A model generated the notes under the pieces. The model was not told the origin of the DNA. It was given only the letters and a program-made list of their open reading frames with translations, and made no database searches. DNA of 64,000 nucleotides, taken from the NCBI GenBank assembly GCA_035556715.1, contig DATMER010000080.1, positions 7,057-71,056 of the forward strand. Reading direction: 5' to 3'. Every line of letters starts with the position of its first letter. The stretch's first letter is position 1. The position numbers were made by a program, and so were the translations under genes. The stretch comes from DATMER01 sp035556715 (GTDB lineage Bacteria > Acidobacteriota > Thermoanaerobaculia > Multivoradales > UBA5704). Below are positions 49,856 to 58,900 of this stretch, piece by piece.

Positions 49856-50902
49856 TCAGGCGGACAGCGCGACCGGCGCTGTCCAGCGGAGGTGCTCGTC
49901 GATCCGCCCCTCCTCCTGGAGCTCCCGGATGCGGAGCAGGCGGGTGAAGCTGGGTCCGAGGAACTCGGCTTCGGTGAGCCCGGCATCGCGGTAGGCGTCG
50001 GCAAGCTCCCAGGCGCCCCGGCGGGCATCCCATTCAGGTTTGAAGGCGGGAAGGACGCGCTCGATCTTGGAGCAGTCGACCCGGTAGCAACGCTTGTCCG
50101 GCCCGGCGCCCTCGGCGTAGGTGATGCGGCAGCCGGGCACAACCTCGGCCACGATCTCGGCCAGCTCGCGAATTCGGTAGTTGTCCGCGGTCCTGCCGAC
50201 GTTGAACGCCTCGTTGTGGACGTCGTGCCGGGGGGCTTCCAGGGCCGCGAGGAAGGCGCGGGAGATGTCTTCGATGTGGACGAGAGGGCGCCAAGGGGTG
50301 CCGTCGCTCATCAGGTGGATGCGCCCGGTAGTGATGGCGTAGCCCACGAGGTTGTTGAGCACAAGGTCGACCCGCAGCCGGGGGGAGACCCCGTAGGCCG
50401 TGGCGTTGCGCAGGTAGACGGGGCTGAAGCTGTCGTCCGCCAGCTCGGCGAGCTGCTGCTCCAGGCGCACCTTGGACACGCCGTAGGGGGTTACCGGATT
50501 GAACGCGGCGGTCTCGTCGAGGAAGTCGTCCCCGGCCGCGCCGTAGGTGCTGCACGAGGAGGAGAAGAGGAAGCGCCGCACGCCGGCCTGCTTCGCGAGA
50601 CGGGCTAAGCGGATCGAGGCTGCGTCATTGATGTCGAAGGTCAAAGACGAGTCGAGGTTGCCGAGCGGGTCGTTGGACAGCCCGGCGAGGTGGACGACTG
50701 CCTCAAACCCCTGGAGATCCCGGAGCTCGGCGTCGCGGAGGTCCTTGCGGACCGCGGGGATCTCCACGATTTTCTGCCCTGCAAGCCGGCAGGGCTCGAA
50801 GAAGTCGGCGTCGAACCCGAAGACCTCGTGCCCCGCCGCCTGGAGAAGGGGGACCATGACGCTGCCGATGTAGCCGTTGTGGCCGGTGACCAGGACTCGC
50901 AT
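49856..50902 (-). CDS. NAD-dependent epimerase/dehydratase
   Basis: 348-residue extended SDR acting on a nucleotide sugar. The Rossmann motif TGHNGYIG is at the N-terminus, the catalytic Ser is in SSSCSTYG, and the YGVSK motif gives the catalytic Tyr and Lys. C-terminal segments such as NEAFNVGRTADNYRIRELAE and KRCYRVDCSKIERVL resemble UDP-glucose 4-epimerase-like enzymes. The stop is at 49856. Next to the GT2 gene on the same strand with 30 bp between, probably one operon. Confidence 0.92.
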   Translation of the reverse strand: MRVLVTGHNGYIGSVMVPLLQAAGHEVFGFDADFFEPCRLAGQKIVEIPAVRKDLRDAELRDLQGFEAVVHLAGLSNDPLGNLDSSLTFDINDAASIRLARLAKQAGVRRFLFSSSCSTYGAAGDDFLDETAAFNPVTPYGVSKVRLEQQLAELADDSFSPVYLRNATAYGVSPRLRVDLVLNNLVGYAITTGRIHLMSDGTPWRPLVHIEDISRAFLAALEAPRHDVHNEAFNVGRTADNYRIRELAEIVAEVVPGCRITYAEGAGPDKRCYRVDCSKIERVLPAFKPEWDARRGAWELADAYRDAGLTEAEFLGPSFTRLLRIRELQEEGRIDEHLRWTAPVALSA

Positions 50903-50932
50903 GACGGGGTGGGAGCGTATCAGATGGAGTGC

Positions 50933-51844
50933 TTACGGCGCGACGACCTTGTACTTCCAGCACCCCTCCAGGCGACCGATCCTCCAGCCGAGCTGCCAGA
51001 GCCAGCGGGCTCGGCTTTCCTGCGTCAGGATCATCAGCGGGGTCTTCACGAGCAGCTTGGTCCAGCGGAGCGCTCCGGGGAGCCAGCCGAGGCGGGGCAT
51101 GCCCCGGTCCTGGTATTTCTTGTAGATCAGCACGTTGTGCTTGCCGTAGCTCACTCCCTGCCGGAAGATGCTGCGCGGGTCGTGACGGTGGCGGATGCGC
51201 ACGACCGCGTCCGGCGCGAAGGCGAGCTCGTGGCCGGCGAGTTGGAGGCGCCAGCAGTAGTCGGTGTCCTCCAGGGCGGGCATGGACTCGTCGAAGCCGC
51301 CGATCTTCTCGTGCAAACGGCGTCGGACCCCCAGCCCGCCGCCCCCGGCGTGGGGGAGGAAGGCCGGATAGTCGTAACGGGTGACGCCGTCCTTCTGAGG
51401 GTTCAGGTGGGTGCGCTGCACCCAGGCCGGGTTGAGCGCTTCGTTGTCGTAGCGGCAGGCCACGAATTCGTGCTCGGCAAGAGCCTTGGCCATGGCCGCC
51501 AGCCACCCAGGGGCGACCTGGTCGTCCGCATCGACGAAGAGGAGGGCGTCGCCGGTGGCCGCGGCCGAGCCCACGTTGCGGGCATGGGCCTGCCCCTGCC
51601 GATCGGAGGCGTCCACCACCCGGAGGCCGGGGATGCGGTCCCGGTAGCGCTCGACCAGGGCGCGGGAGCCGTCGTTCGAGCCGTTGTCGGCGATGATGAC
51701 CTCCCACTCGCCGGGCCAACTCTGGCCGGTCAGGGCCTCGAGCTGGTCCCCGAGCGTGGCCTCCGCGTTGAGGCACGGGATCACGACGGAGAGTTTGCGG
51801 AGGGTGTCCACGAGGGCGTGATGATAGCGAAAGAGAGCTACCAT
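50933..51844 (-). CDS. Glycosyltransferase family 2
   Basis: 303-residue GT-A-fold glycosyltransferase: LSVVIPCLNAEATL at the start, the nucleotide-binding IIADNGSNDGS, the DXD-type metal site in LLFVDADDQVAP, and the acceptor-side FDESMPALEDTDYCWRLQ. Soluble or peripherally attached, no TM helix. Divergent from the GT-C gene, whose GTG start lies 8 bp away, so their promoters must overlap the coding regions or lie farther out. Confidence 0.93.
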   Translation of the reverse strand: MVALFRYHHALVDTLRKLSVVIPCLNAEATLGDQLEALTGQSWPGEWEVIIADNGSNDGSRALVERYRDRIPGLRVVDASDRQGQAHARNVGSAAATGDALLFVDADDQVAPGWLAAMAKALAEHEFVACRYDNEALNPAWVQRTHLNPQKDGVTRYDYPAFLPHAGGGGLGVRRRLHEKIGGFDESMPALEDTDYCWRLQLAGHELAFAPDAVVRIRHRHDPRSIFRQGVSYGKHNVLIYKKYQDRGMPRLGWLPGALRWTKLLVKTPLMILTQESRARWLWQLGWRIGRLEGCWKYKVVAP

Positions 51845-51852
51845 TCCCCTCC

Positions 51853-53451
51853 GTGACTCGCCGCCCTGATCGGGAAACCTGGCTCTTCGCCGCCCTGATC
51901 GTCCTCCACCTGCTGCCGGTCTGGCTCCTGCCGTTCGCCCCTACGCAGGACGGCCCGGCCCATCTCTCGATGGCTCATGCCCTCCGGCAGGACGGCACAT
52001 CGGAGGGGAATTACCTGCGCGAGTACTTCGTCCCCAACGAGGAGGCGGTCCCCAACCGGTTCATCTTCTTCCTTCTCGCGGACGTTCTCCGGTTCCTCTC
52101 GCTGCCCGTGGCGGAGAAGGTCCTGCTGTCGGCCTACGTGGTGCTCTTGCCTCTCTCGGCGAGGTACGCCCTGCGGTCGGTCCGGCCCCAGGCCGGATTC
52201 CTCGCGTTTCTGAGCTTTCCGTTCACCTACAACTTCCTGCTCAACATGGGCTTCTACAACTTCTGCTTCAGCCTGCCCGCCTTCCTGTTCTCGCTGGGCT
52301 TCTGGCTGCGTCAGAGAGGCCGCCTCGGGATCGCCCGCACGGCCGGGCTCGCCCTTCTGATCCTCTGGACCTACTTCTGTCATCCGGTCACCCTGGGGGT
52401 GCTGGTCGGAACCCTGTTGACGCTCGCCTCCTGGCGGACCCTGCTCGCGCTTCGCCGCCGGCAGGGCCTCCGTTCCCTGCGGTGGCTCGCCGGTCCGCTC
52501 ATGGCCTCGGCTCCGGCTGTGGTCCTCCTCCTCTCGTTCTTCCAGGACCGGATGGGCGGCCCGGTGTCCGACATGACCCTCGCGGCCAAGGCGCGGCAGC
52601 TCGCGGCTCTCTACTCCCTGGTCTCTCTGGACACCCGCCTGGTTGCGTTCTCCCTGGCGCTGTCCACGGTCCTGGGGCTCCTCGCCCTGACTGCCCTGGG
52701 GCATCGTTCGCGCCGTCGCCACCTGCTCCGGGCAGACGGGCTGCTCCTGGCTACGCTCCTGCTCACGGTCATCTACTTCGTGGCTCCGAACGAGATGGGG
52801 CAGGGGGGGTTCGTCACTCACCGGCTCAACCTGTTTCCGTTCCTGGTGCTGATCCTCTGGCTGGGGACGTTCTCCTTCCCGGAGGCCCTCAGGGTCTCCA
52901 TCCGGTCGGCCGGAGCCGCCATCAGCTTCGGGTTCCTGGGGGCGATGTTCGCCATCTGGGCGGGCCTCGGCGCCTATCTCTCCGACATCCTGACCGCCGC
53001 TCCTCACGTGGAGCCCCGGCGTACCCTGCTGACCCTCTCGTTTTCGAATGCCGGAGTCGAGGAGGACGGCAGCGGCGACCTCACCTTCCGCACATGGCCG
53101 TTCGTCCATGCCGGGAGCCACATCGCGGCGCGCGTCTCAGTGGTGGACCTGGCCCTCTACGAGGCCCATGAGGACTATTTCCCTCTCACCTATCGACCGG
53201 AGCGCGATCCGTTCGTCCATCTTGTCCGCGAACCGCTGGAGCTGGAGGCGGAGCCGCCGCGGGTGGACCTTCCCGGCTATAGGGCGCGAACCGGAGGGCG
53301 CATCGATTACGTGCTCCTCGTCTGGCCCGAGGCCTTGCCTCCGGACGATCCGCGTGCCCGGGAGCTGCGGCGCCAGCTCGCCGCCACCTACGAGCGGATC
53401 CACACCTCCCCCGAGGGGCTTGCCGAGCTCTGGCGGTGGCGGTGGCCATGA
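51853..53451 (+). CDS. GT-C-like polytopic membrane protein, tandem paralog 1
   Basis: 532 residues with about 10 TM helices. The start motif PFAPTQDGPAHLSMAHAL sits in the first extracytoplasmic loop, where GT-C lipid-linked sugar transferases carry a catalytic Asp; FLLNMGFYNFCFSLPAFLF is shared with the next gene. The last ~90 residues are extracytoplasmic, ending ERIHTSPEGLAELWRW. The GTG start is the only start close to the first helix. The stop overlaps the ATG of the paralog. No closer family assignment is possible. Confidence 0.75.
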   Translation: MTRRPDRETWLFAALIVLHLLPVWLLPFAPTQDGPAHLSMAHALRQDGTSEGNYLREYFVPNEEAVPNRFIFFLLADVLRFLSLPVAEKVLLSAYVVLLPLSARYALRSVRPQAGFLAFLSFPFTYNFLLNMGFYNFCFSLPAFLFSLGFWLRQRGRLGIARTAGLALLILWTYFCHPVTLGVLVGTLLTLASWRTLLALRRRQGLRSLRWLAGPLMASAPAVVLLLSFFQDRMGGPVSDMTLAAKARQLAALYSLVSLDTRLVAFSLALSTVLGLLALTALGHRSRRRHLLRADGLLLATLLLTVIYFVAPNEMGQGGFVTHRLNLFPFLVLILWLGTFSFPEALRVSIRSAGAAISFGFLGAMFAIWAGLGAYLSDILTAAPHVEPRRTLLTLSFSNAGVEEDGSGDLTFRTWPFVHAGSHIAARVSVVDLALYEAHEDYFPLTYRPERDPFVHLVREPLELEAEPPRVDLPGYRARTGGRIDYVLLVWPEALPPDDPRARELRRQLAATYERIHTSPEGLAELWRWRWP

Positions 53452-55031
53452 GGGTGGCCATGAGACGGCCCTCCGGAGAGGCGCAGCTGCTCGCGGCACT
53501 GATCGCCGTCCACCTGATCCCGATCTGGACCCTTTCGTACTTCCCGTCCCAGGATGGTCCGGCACACCTGGCCATCGCCAATACCCTGCGCGAGTACGGC
53601 GGTCCCGACGGCCAGGTGCTGCGGGACTATTTCGTCCGCGAGCCCGGGTCGGTCACCAACTGGTTCGTCTACTTCCTGCTGGCGTACGGCCTGGGCTTCC
53701 TGCCGGTTGCGCTGGCGGAGAAGGTGTTCCTGAGCGCCTACGTGATCCTCCTCCCCCTTTCGGTGCGCTACGCGGTGGGGGCCGTGGAGCCGCGCAACAC
53801 CTTCCTCGCCCTGCTCGCCGTGCCGTTCACCTTCAACTATCTGCTGGGCATGGGCTTCTACAACTTCTGCTTCAGCTTGGTGGCGTTCTTCTTCGCCCTC
53901 GGGTATTGGTTGAGATACGGGTTAAAGCACCGGGAGCGGTTCGGATGGCTTCAGGGGACCGTCTTCGCGCTCCTCGCGCTCTGGGTCTACGTCTGCCACA
54001 TCGTCTCGGCGGGGATGCTGGTGGCGGCGGTAGTCACCCTGAGCGCCTGGGAGGCCCGCGCCGGGGGCCGCTCCGTCCTCCTCCGGCGGCTGGGACCCCT
54101 GCTGCCCACCCTGGCCCTGATGCTCTCCTTCGCGAGCCGGGAGGCGTCGCGCACCACCTCGGCGCCGGTCGGGACCAAGCTCCTGCAGCTCCTCACGCTC
54201 GAGTCCCTGGCCTCCTTCGACAGCCGGACCCGGTTCTTCGGCTGGGCGATCGCCATCCTGTTCTGCGCCCTGGCCGCCTGGGCCCTGCCGAGGCGCTCTC
54301 CCCGGGGGGACAGATGGCTCGCGGTCGTCGCGGTTTTCTTCGCTCTCGCCCTGGCGGTGCCTTCCAACGTGGGGGTCGGCGGGTTCATCCATCAGCGCCT
54401 GAGCCTGTTCCCCTTCCTCGCCCTGATCCTCTGGCTCGCCACCTTCGACCTTCCCGCGCCGCTGCGCAGGGGTATCCCGATCCTGGCAGTGGGGCTGGCC
54501 CTGGGTCTGCTCGGGCTGCTCTGGACGAGATGGAGGGAGATCGACGTCTACCTGGCCGAGTACCTCTCTGCGGAGGAGCGCATTCCGAGGGGGAGCACGC
54601 TGCTCCACCTGTCCTACGCCCACTGCGGCCGGGCGCCGGATGGTGCCCCTCTCGCGTTCCGGGTGCAGCCCTTCCTGCATGCCGGGTCACGGGTGGCGAC
54701 GGAGAAGTCCGTGGCCGACCTCCGGCTCTACGCGGCGAACTACGAGGGCTACTTTCCCCTCCACTACCGCCCGGAGCGAAACCCGTACGACCACGTGTCT
54801 CTGGGATCGTGGCACGACAGGGTGCCGCCCTGGGTGGACCTCCTGAGCCATCCCGTCGACTACGTGCTGCTCTGGCAGGTCTCCTGGAACCGGCGGCATC
54901 CCGCCGTCCGCTCGGTGCGGAGCCAGCTCGAGACGCGGTACGAGCGGATCTACGTCTCGCCGCGGGGGCGGGCGGAGCTGTGGAGACGGGAGCGGACGAG
55001 CGGGACCAGGGCCGTTCCGACCACGCGGTGA
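53448..55031 (+). CDS. GT-C-like polytopic membrane protein, tandem paralog 2
   Basis: 527 residues from the ATGA-overlapping start (53460 is an alternative Met). It aligns along its length with the preceding gene: SYFPSQDGPAHLAIANTLRE, NYLLGMGFYNFCFSLVAFFF, VGGFIHQRLSLFPFLALI and the closing ERIYVSPRGRAELWRRE. The two arose by tandem duplication and may glycosylate different lipid-linked substrates. Its 3' end overlaps the convergent SGNH hydrolase gene by 82 bp. Confidence 0.75.
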   Translation: MRVAMRRPSGEAQLLAALIAVHLIPIWTLSYFPSQDGPAHLAIANTLREYGGPDGQVLRDYFVREPGSVTNWFVYFLLAYGLGFLPVALAEKVFLSAYVILLPLSVRYAVGAVEPRNTFLALLAVPFTFNYLLGMGFYNFCFSLVAFFFALGYWLRYGLKHRERFGWLQGTVFALLALWVYVCHIVSAGMLVAAVVTLSAWEARAGGRSVLLRRLGPLLPTLALMLSFASREASRTTSAPVGTKLLQLLTLESLASFDSRTRFFGWAIAILFCALAAWALPRRSPRGDRWLAVVAVFFALALAVPSNVGVGGFIHQRLSLFPFLALILWLATFDLPAPLRRGIPILAVGLALGLLGLLWTRWREIDVYLAEYLSAEERIPRGSTLLHLSYAHCGRAPDGAPLAFRVQPFLHAGSRVATEKSVADLRLYAANYEGYFPLHYRPERNPYDHVSLGSWHDRVPPWVDLLSHPVDYVLLWQVSWNRRHPAVRSVRSQLETRYERIYVSPRGRAELWRRERTSGTRAVPTTR

Positions 55032-56017
55032 CCGGCGTCGTTCCAGTGCTGGTCGCGGGGGTAGCGGAGCCGCTTCCAGTCGGCGCGGAGCGTGTCCAGG
55101 GCCAGGTAGGGGAGGCCGCGCTGCCGCAGGACCTTCTCCAGGTTGGCGCGGTCGATCTCGTAGTCCCGGCCGCGGCTCTCGATCAGGATGGCGGCGAAGC
55201 CGGCCCCGGCCTGCTGGGCCTGGTGGCGGATCGAGGCGAGGGCCCGAGCGGTGGGCTCGTAATCCTCGGGAGAGGGCCGGAACGGCTTGACCGGCTTGCG
55301 GACCAGGAAGCGGGCGGCGTCACCCAGAGGTGGCAGGGCGAGCCGTGCCAGGTAGGAATGGTGCTTGGCCCAGGCCGTGGCCGCGCCGATCCCGGGCAGC
55401 CGGGTCTCCCCGAGATAGAGATTGTCGCCGACGAGGTGGAGCCGCTCCAGGTAGCGCTGCGAGACGATGTACCCCTCCATGTAGAGGAAGGGGGTGTCGC
55501 ACCGGTTGCGGTCCCACTGGGAGGAGAAGGTCACGAGGACGAGGTCCGGCCGGAAGCGGGGGATCAGGCTCCTGGCGCGCCCAGCCATCTGGCAGGTGCT
55601 GTAGCCGGGCACGCCGCCATTGTAGACCCGGACCCCGGACTCGCGCTCCAGCACGGCTGACCAGGTGTGGTCCGCGGGAACCCCCTCGCCGAAGGTGATG
55701 GAGTCGCCGAGCGTCAGGACCGCGGGACGGGGTCCGGCCGTGTGGGGGTGCTCGCGGATGCCTCGCGGGTCGATCGCCACCGGGACGTCGAACTCATTGC
55801 TGAAGGCGATCTCCCGGCCCTGGAAGCCGGGCCGCAGCGTGTACCCGCTCGCCGCGTCGGGCTGGAACAGGAAACGGGGATGGTTCCCCCCCGCGAACCA
55901 GGGGGAGCCGCGGCGGACCGCGCCGATCCCGAGGATGCGCAGCGCCGCCTCCGCGACGAGGAGGGTCGCCAGGATCGACATCCCGGCGAGCAGGAGCTTC
56001 TTGCGGCGGTCACCCAT
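54950..56017 (-). CDS. SGNH/GDSL-family hydrolase, membrane-anchored
   Basis: 355 residues: an N-terminal TM anchor (KLLLAGMSILATLLVAEAAL), then an SGNH fold with the catalytic Ser in VLTLGDSITFGEGV, block III Asn equivalents, and the terminal D-x-H pair in YPRDQHWNDAGHR. Likely an esterase or O-acetyl-handling enzyme of the polysaccharide locus. The start is the Met overlapping the stop region of the upstream GT-C gene by 8 bp. An in-frame upstream extension is encoded by the palindromic repeat and is not expected to be used. Confidence 0.88.
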   Translation of the reverse strand: MGDRRKKLLLAGMSILATLLVAEAALRILGIGAVRRGSPWFAGGNHPRFLFQPDAASGYTLRPGFQGREIAFSNEFDVPVAIDPRGIREHPHTAGPRPAVLTLGDSITFGEGVPADHTWSAVLERESGVRVYNGGVPGYSTCQMAGRARSLIPRFRPDLVLVTFSSQWDRNRCDTPFLYMEGYIVSQRYLERLHLVGDNLYLGETRLPGIGAATAWAKHHSYLARLALPPLGDAARFLVRKPVKPFRPSPEDYEPTARALASIRHQAQQAGAGFAAILIESRGRDYEIDRANLEKVLRQRGLPYLALDTLRADWKRLRYPRDQHWNDAGHRVVGTALVPLVRSRLHSSARPRGET

Positions 56018-57848
56018 GATCCAGTGCCCCGCCGCCCAGACCCTCACCCCCGACCCCTCTCCCGCCTCCCCGCCCCCCTCGCCGAGAGAGGGGCGCCCCC
56101 ACACGTCCCTTGAACTCTGCTCCCCCCTCTCCCAGGGAGGGGGATGGGGAGGTGGGAGAGGGGGGCTGGGGGGGTGAGGGCTCCGGTAGGATCTGGAACA
56201 GCACGTCGGCCGGCTGCTCCCCGATCCGGATCTCATAGAGATAGAAGACATCCGTCCACCACATCCGGTGGCGCGCACGCAGCTCGGGCCGGAGCCTCAG
56301 GGTCGTGCCTCCGTCCGGTCTCTGGATTGACTGGATTACCTCGGCTCCGGAGACCTCCAATGTCGTCGGACCGTTAGGGGGCAGGCGCACACGGAGCCCC
56401 TGGAGCGGGCGCTCGCTGCCCACCAGGATCTCTCCGGGCTCTCCCGGAGCCAGCCTCAGCCGGGCGCCTTCGGGCCGGAGGCTCGGTGTCAGGAGCCTCA
56501 CCCAGAGCCGGTGATGGACGAGGTCCTCCTGCCCGGAGGGCTTCAGGTGCGAGAGGGTGGTCTCGTAGGGGAGCCAGCGGCGGGCGAAGCCGCTCACGTA
56601 GCGGTAGCCCCCCTCCGAGGCGAGGGGAAAGATCCGGGGAGCAGACCATAGGGGGAGGAGGAAGGGCGCGGCCAGGACCGTCACCCCCACCGCGGCGAGC
56701 ATGCCCCGGAGGGGGCGCACCGGCCGCGCAGCCAGGAACCAGAGGGCGGGATAGAGCGGCAGGAAGTAGCGGTTTGCCATGGCGCCGCCGCCGCCGTAGA
56801 AGTTGAACGGCCGGAGCCAGGCCAGGACCGCCGCCGCCAAGACCACGGCCAGGACCAGGGCCCACCTCCCCTCGCCCGGCCGAAAGGCCAGGAACCCCAG
56901 GACCAGGGGGAGGAAGTAGGGGAGGATCCCCACGTGCCGGCCGCCGAGGAAGTAGACCAGGTTCCAACCCGCCTGGCGGGCGTCGAACCCCATCCGGAGC
57001 GTCTCCTCCTTGACCCAGGAGTGGGTGCCCCGCTCCGCGATCTGCTCTCCCCAGTCCCCCGCCGCGGCATCGACTCCCGGGAAGCCGGTGTAGGCATAGA
57101 AGCTCCGGCGCTCGCCGCCGTAGCTCGTCCAGGTCCCGCGGATCGCCAAGCCGGCGAGGATGGCGATCAGGGCCAGGGCCGCCGCGCCGATCGCAGCCTT
57201 CTTCCTCCCCTCGGGCGGAGCGGCCAGCGCCACGGCCAGCAACAGTCCGACGTAGGGGGGACGGGAGAGCAGCACGAGGGTTAGCAGGGCTCCCACTACC
57301 CACCATCGGCCCGACCCGCCGTAGGTCAAGGCCAGGGCGATGGCCACCAGGCACATCAGGAAGAGGTCGGAGTGGACCCAGAAGACGTACGCGAAGCTCA
57401 CCGAGCCGAAGACCCACGCCGCGATCCAGAGCGGGGCCGCTTCCCCGATCCGCCGCTGGAGCGCCCGGCCGGCCGCCACCGCTGCCACCGCCAGGAGCAG
57501 GGCGTTGGCCACGGCCGGGCCGCGGGTGGGGGAGAGGCGCACGAACGGAGCGATGAAGAGCGGGTAGGCCGCGGGCTTGCCGTAGACCAGCGTCGAGCCG
57601 CCGTCGGCGCTCTGGAGGATCAGCCCGTCGGGCGGCCGGCCCCACAGCGCCACGAAGCGGTCATAGTCCTGCCGGGTGTACTCGAGGTCGAAGTCCCAGG
57701 CCAGGCTCTGGGCCTGCATCAGGTAGGTGGCCTCGTCGCCGACGAACGCGGGCCAGGCGCGCCGGTCGAGCGTCGCGGCGGCGGCGAGCGTTGCCGCGAG
57801 CAGCAGGCCGAGCACGGCCCACCCGCCAAATACCAGCGAGGGCTTCAT
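56010..57848 (-). CDS. GT-C-type membrane glycosyltransferase with repeat-encoded C-terminus
   Basis: 612 residues, ~11 TM helices. The first loop FVGDEATYLMQAQSLAWDF contains the Asp-Glu pair typical of GT-C enzymes (ArnT/PMT-like). A further loop LVYGKPAAYPLFIAPF and the motif NRYFLPLYPALWFLAARP fit. A C-terminal ~150-residue beta domain is followed by ~55 low-complexity residues (PSPPQPPSPTSPSPSLGEGG and on), encoded by a family A palindrome; the frame survives and still overlaps the next start. Confidence 0.8.
   Translation of the reverse strand: MKPSLVFGGWAVLGLLLAATLAAAATLDRRAWPAFVGDEATYLMQAQSLAWDFDLEYTRQDYDRFVALWGRPPDGLILQSADGGSTLVYGKPAAYPLFIAPFVRLSPTRGPAVANALLLAVAAVAAGRALQRRIGEAAPLWIAAWVFGSVSFAYVFWVHSDLFLMCLVAIALALTYGGSGRWWVVGALLTLVLLSRPPYVGLLLAVALAAPPEGRKKAAIGAAALALIAILAGLAIRGTWTSYGGERRSFYAYTGFPGVDAAAGDWGEQIAERGTHSWVKEETLRMGFDARQAGWNLVYFLGGRHVGILPYFLPLVLGFLAFRPGEGRWALVLAVVLAAAVLAWLRPFNFYGGGGAMANRYFLPLYPALWFLAARPVRPLRGMLAAVGVTVLAAPFLLPLWSAPRIFPLASEGGYRYVSGFARRWLPYETTLSHLKPSGQEDLVHHRLWVRLLTPSLRPEGARLRLAPGEPGEILVGSERPLQGLRVRLPPNGPTTLEVSGAEVIQSIQRPDGGTTLRLRPELRARHRMWWTDVFYLYEIRIGEQPADVLFQILPEPSPPQPPSPTSPSPSLGEGGAEFKGRVGAPLSRRGGRGGGRGVGGEGLGGGALDHG
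56039..56181. repeat. Palindromic repeat family A copy 4, in 3' end of GT-C gene
   Basis: Left arm CCCTCACCCCCGACCCCTCT, with GCCGAGAGAGGGGCGCC; right arm CCCCCTCTCCCAGGGAGG, ending GGGGGGGTGAGGG. Left-arm sequence is nearly identical to the copy in czcA at 17513. On the minus strand it is read as the last codons of the GT-C gene. Confidence 0.9.
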
Positions 57849-57886
57849 CGGGGCGGGATTGTACTCCCCTGGTACAATACGCGCCG

Positions 57887-58900
57887 ATGAGCCAGCCCGT
57901 CCCCTTCAACAAGCCTCCCAGCAAGCCTCCCGTGACGGCTCCCGAGACTGCTCCCGAGCCCGAGGAGGTGGACGTCAGCGTCCTCGTCCCGGTGCTCGAC
58001 GAGGCGGAGACGGTCCAGGAGCTGGCGCGGCGGGTCGCGGACGTGCTCGACCGGCTCGGCCGCACGTTCGAGATCGTCTTCGTGGACGACGGCTCCTCCG
58101 ACGGCACTTCCGGGAAGGTGCGGGAGGCGCGCGAGCGGGACCCCCGGGTCAAGCTGGTCCGCCTGCGCCGCAACTTCGGCAAGGCCGCGGCCCTCTGCGC
58201 CGGCTTCGACCACTGCACCGGCCGCGTCATCATTACCATGGACGGCGACCTTCAGGACGATCCGGAGGAGATCCCGCGCTTCCTCACCAAGCTGGAGGAC
58301 GAGGAGCTGGACCTCGTCTCCGGCTGGAAGCGCAGCCGCCAGGATCCCGCTTCCAAGCGGCTCCCCTCGCGCCTGTTCAACTGGGTGACCCGCCAGCTCG
58401 CCCAGGTCGACCTCCACGATTTCAACTGCGGCTTCAAGGCGTACCGGCGCGAGGTGCTTGCCGAGATCGCAGTCTACGGCGAGCTGCACCGCTACATCCC
58501 GGTGCTGGCGAGCCGCCGCGGCTTTCTGGTGGGGGAGATCCAGGTGCAGCACCACCCGCGCCGCCACGGCCGCAGCAAGTACGGCTGGGACCGCCTCTAC
58601 AAGGGGTTGCTCGACCTGATCACGGTCCTCTTCATCACGCGCTATACCCGCCGGCCTCTCCATCTCTTCGGCGCGCTGGGCTTGATCTTCTTCACGAGCG
58701 GCTTCTTCATCGACGCCTGGCTCGCCTACCTCTGGGTCTTTCATCACGAGGACCTCTCCAACCGGCCGCTCCTGCTGTTCGGCAACCTGCTGATCCTGCT
58801 GGGCATCGTGGTGCTCACCACGGGGTTGATCGGGGAGATGATCACCTTCAAGAACTTCCGGCGCCGCGACAGCTACTCGATCAAAGAGCGGCTGGAGTGA
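57887..58900 (+). CDS. Polyprenyl-phosphate-type glycosyltransferase family 2 with C-terminal TM pair
   Basis: 337 residues: VSVLVPVLDEAETVQELA, then FVDDGSSDGTSG (nucleotide site) and IITMDGDLQDDPEEIP (DXD metal site). An acceptor region NCGFKAYRREVLAE and the QVQHHPRRHGRSKYGW motif are typical of dolichol-/undecaprenyl-phosphate mannosyl- or glucosyltransferases (DPM1/GtrB-like). Two TM helices follow (~262-320). It would charge undecaprenyl phosphate with a sugar used by GT-C enzymes such as those encoded nearby. The stop overlaps the next GTG (GTGA). Confidence 0.93.
   Translation: MSQPVPFNKPPSKPPVTAPETAPEPEEVDVSVLVPVLDEAETVQELARRVADVLDRLGRTFEIVFVDDGSSDGTSGKVREARERDPRVKLVRLRRNFGKAAALCAGFDHCTGRVIITMDGDLQDDPEEIPRFLTKLEDEELDLVSGWKRSRQDPASKRLPSRLFNWVTRQLAQVDLHDFNCGFKAYRREVLAEIAVYGELHRYIPVLASRRGFLVGEIQVQHHPRRHGRSKYGWDRLYKGLLDLITVLFITRYTRRPLHLFGALGLIFFTSGFFIDAWLAYLWVFHHEDLSNRPLLLFGNLLILLGIVVLTTGLIGEMITFKNFRRRDSYSIKERLE

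Noticed and set aside
56018..56278. 87-residue N-terminal extension of the SGNH hydrolase
   Set aside because: It is palindromic-repeat sequence and precedes the natural membrane anchor; the internal ATG is the better start.
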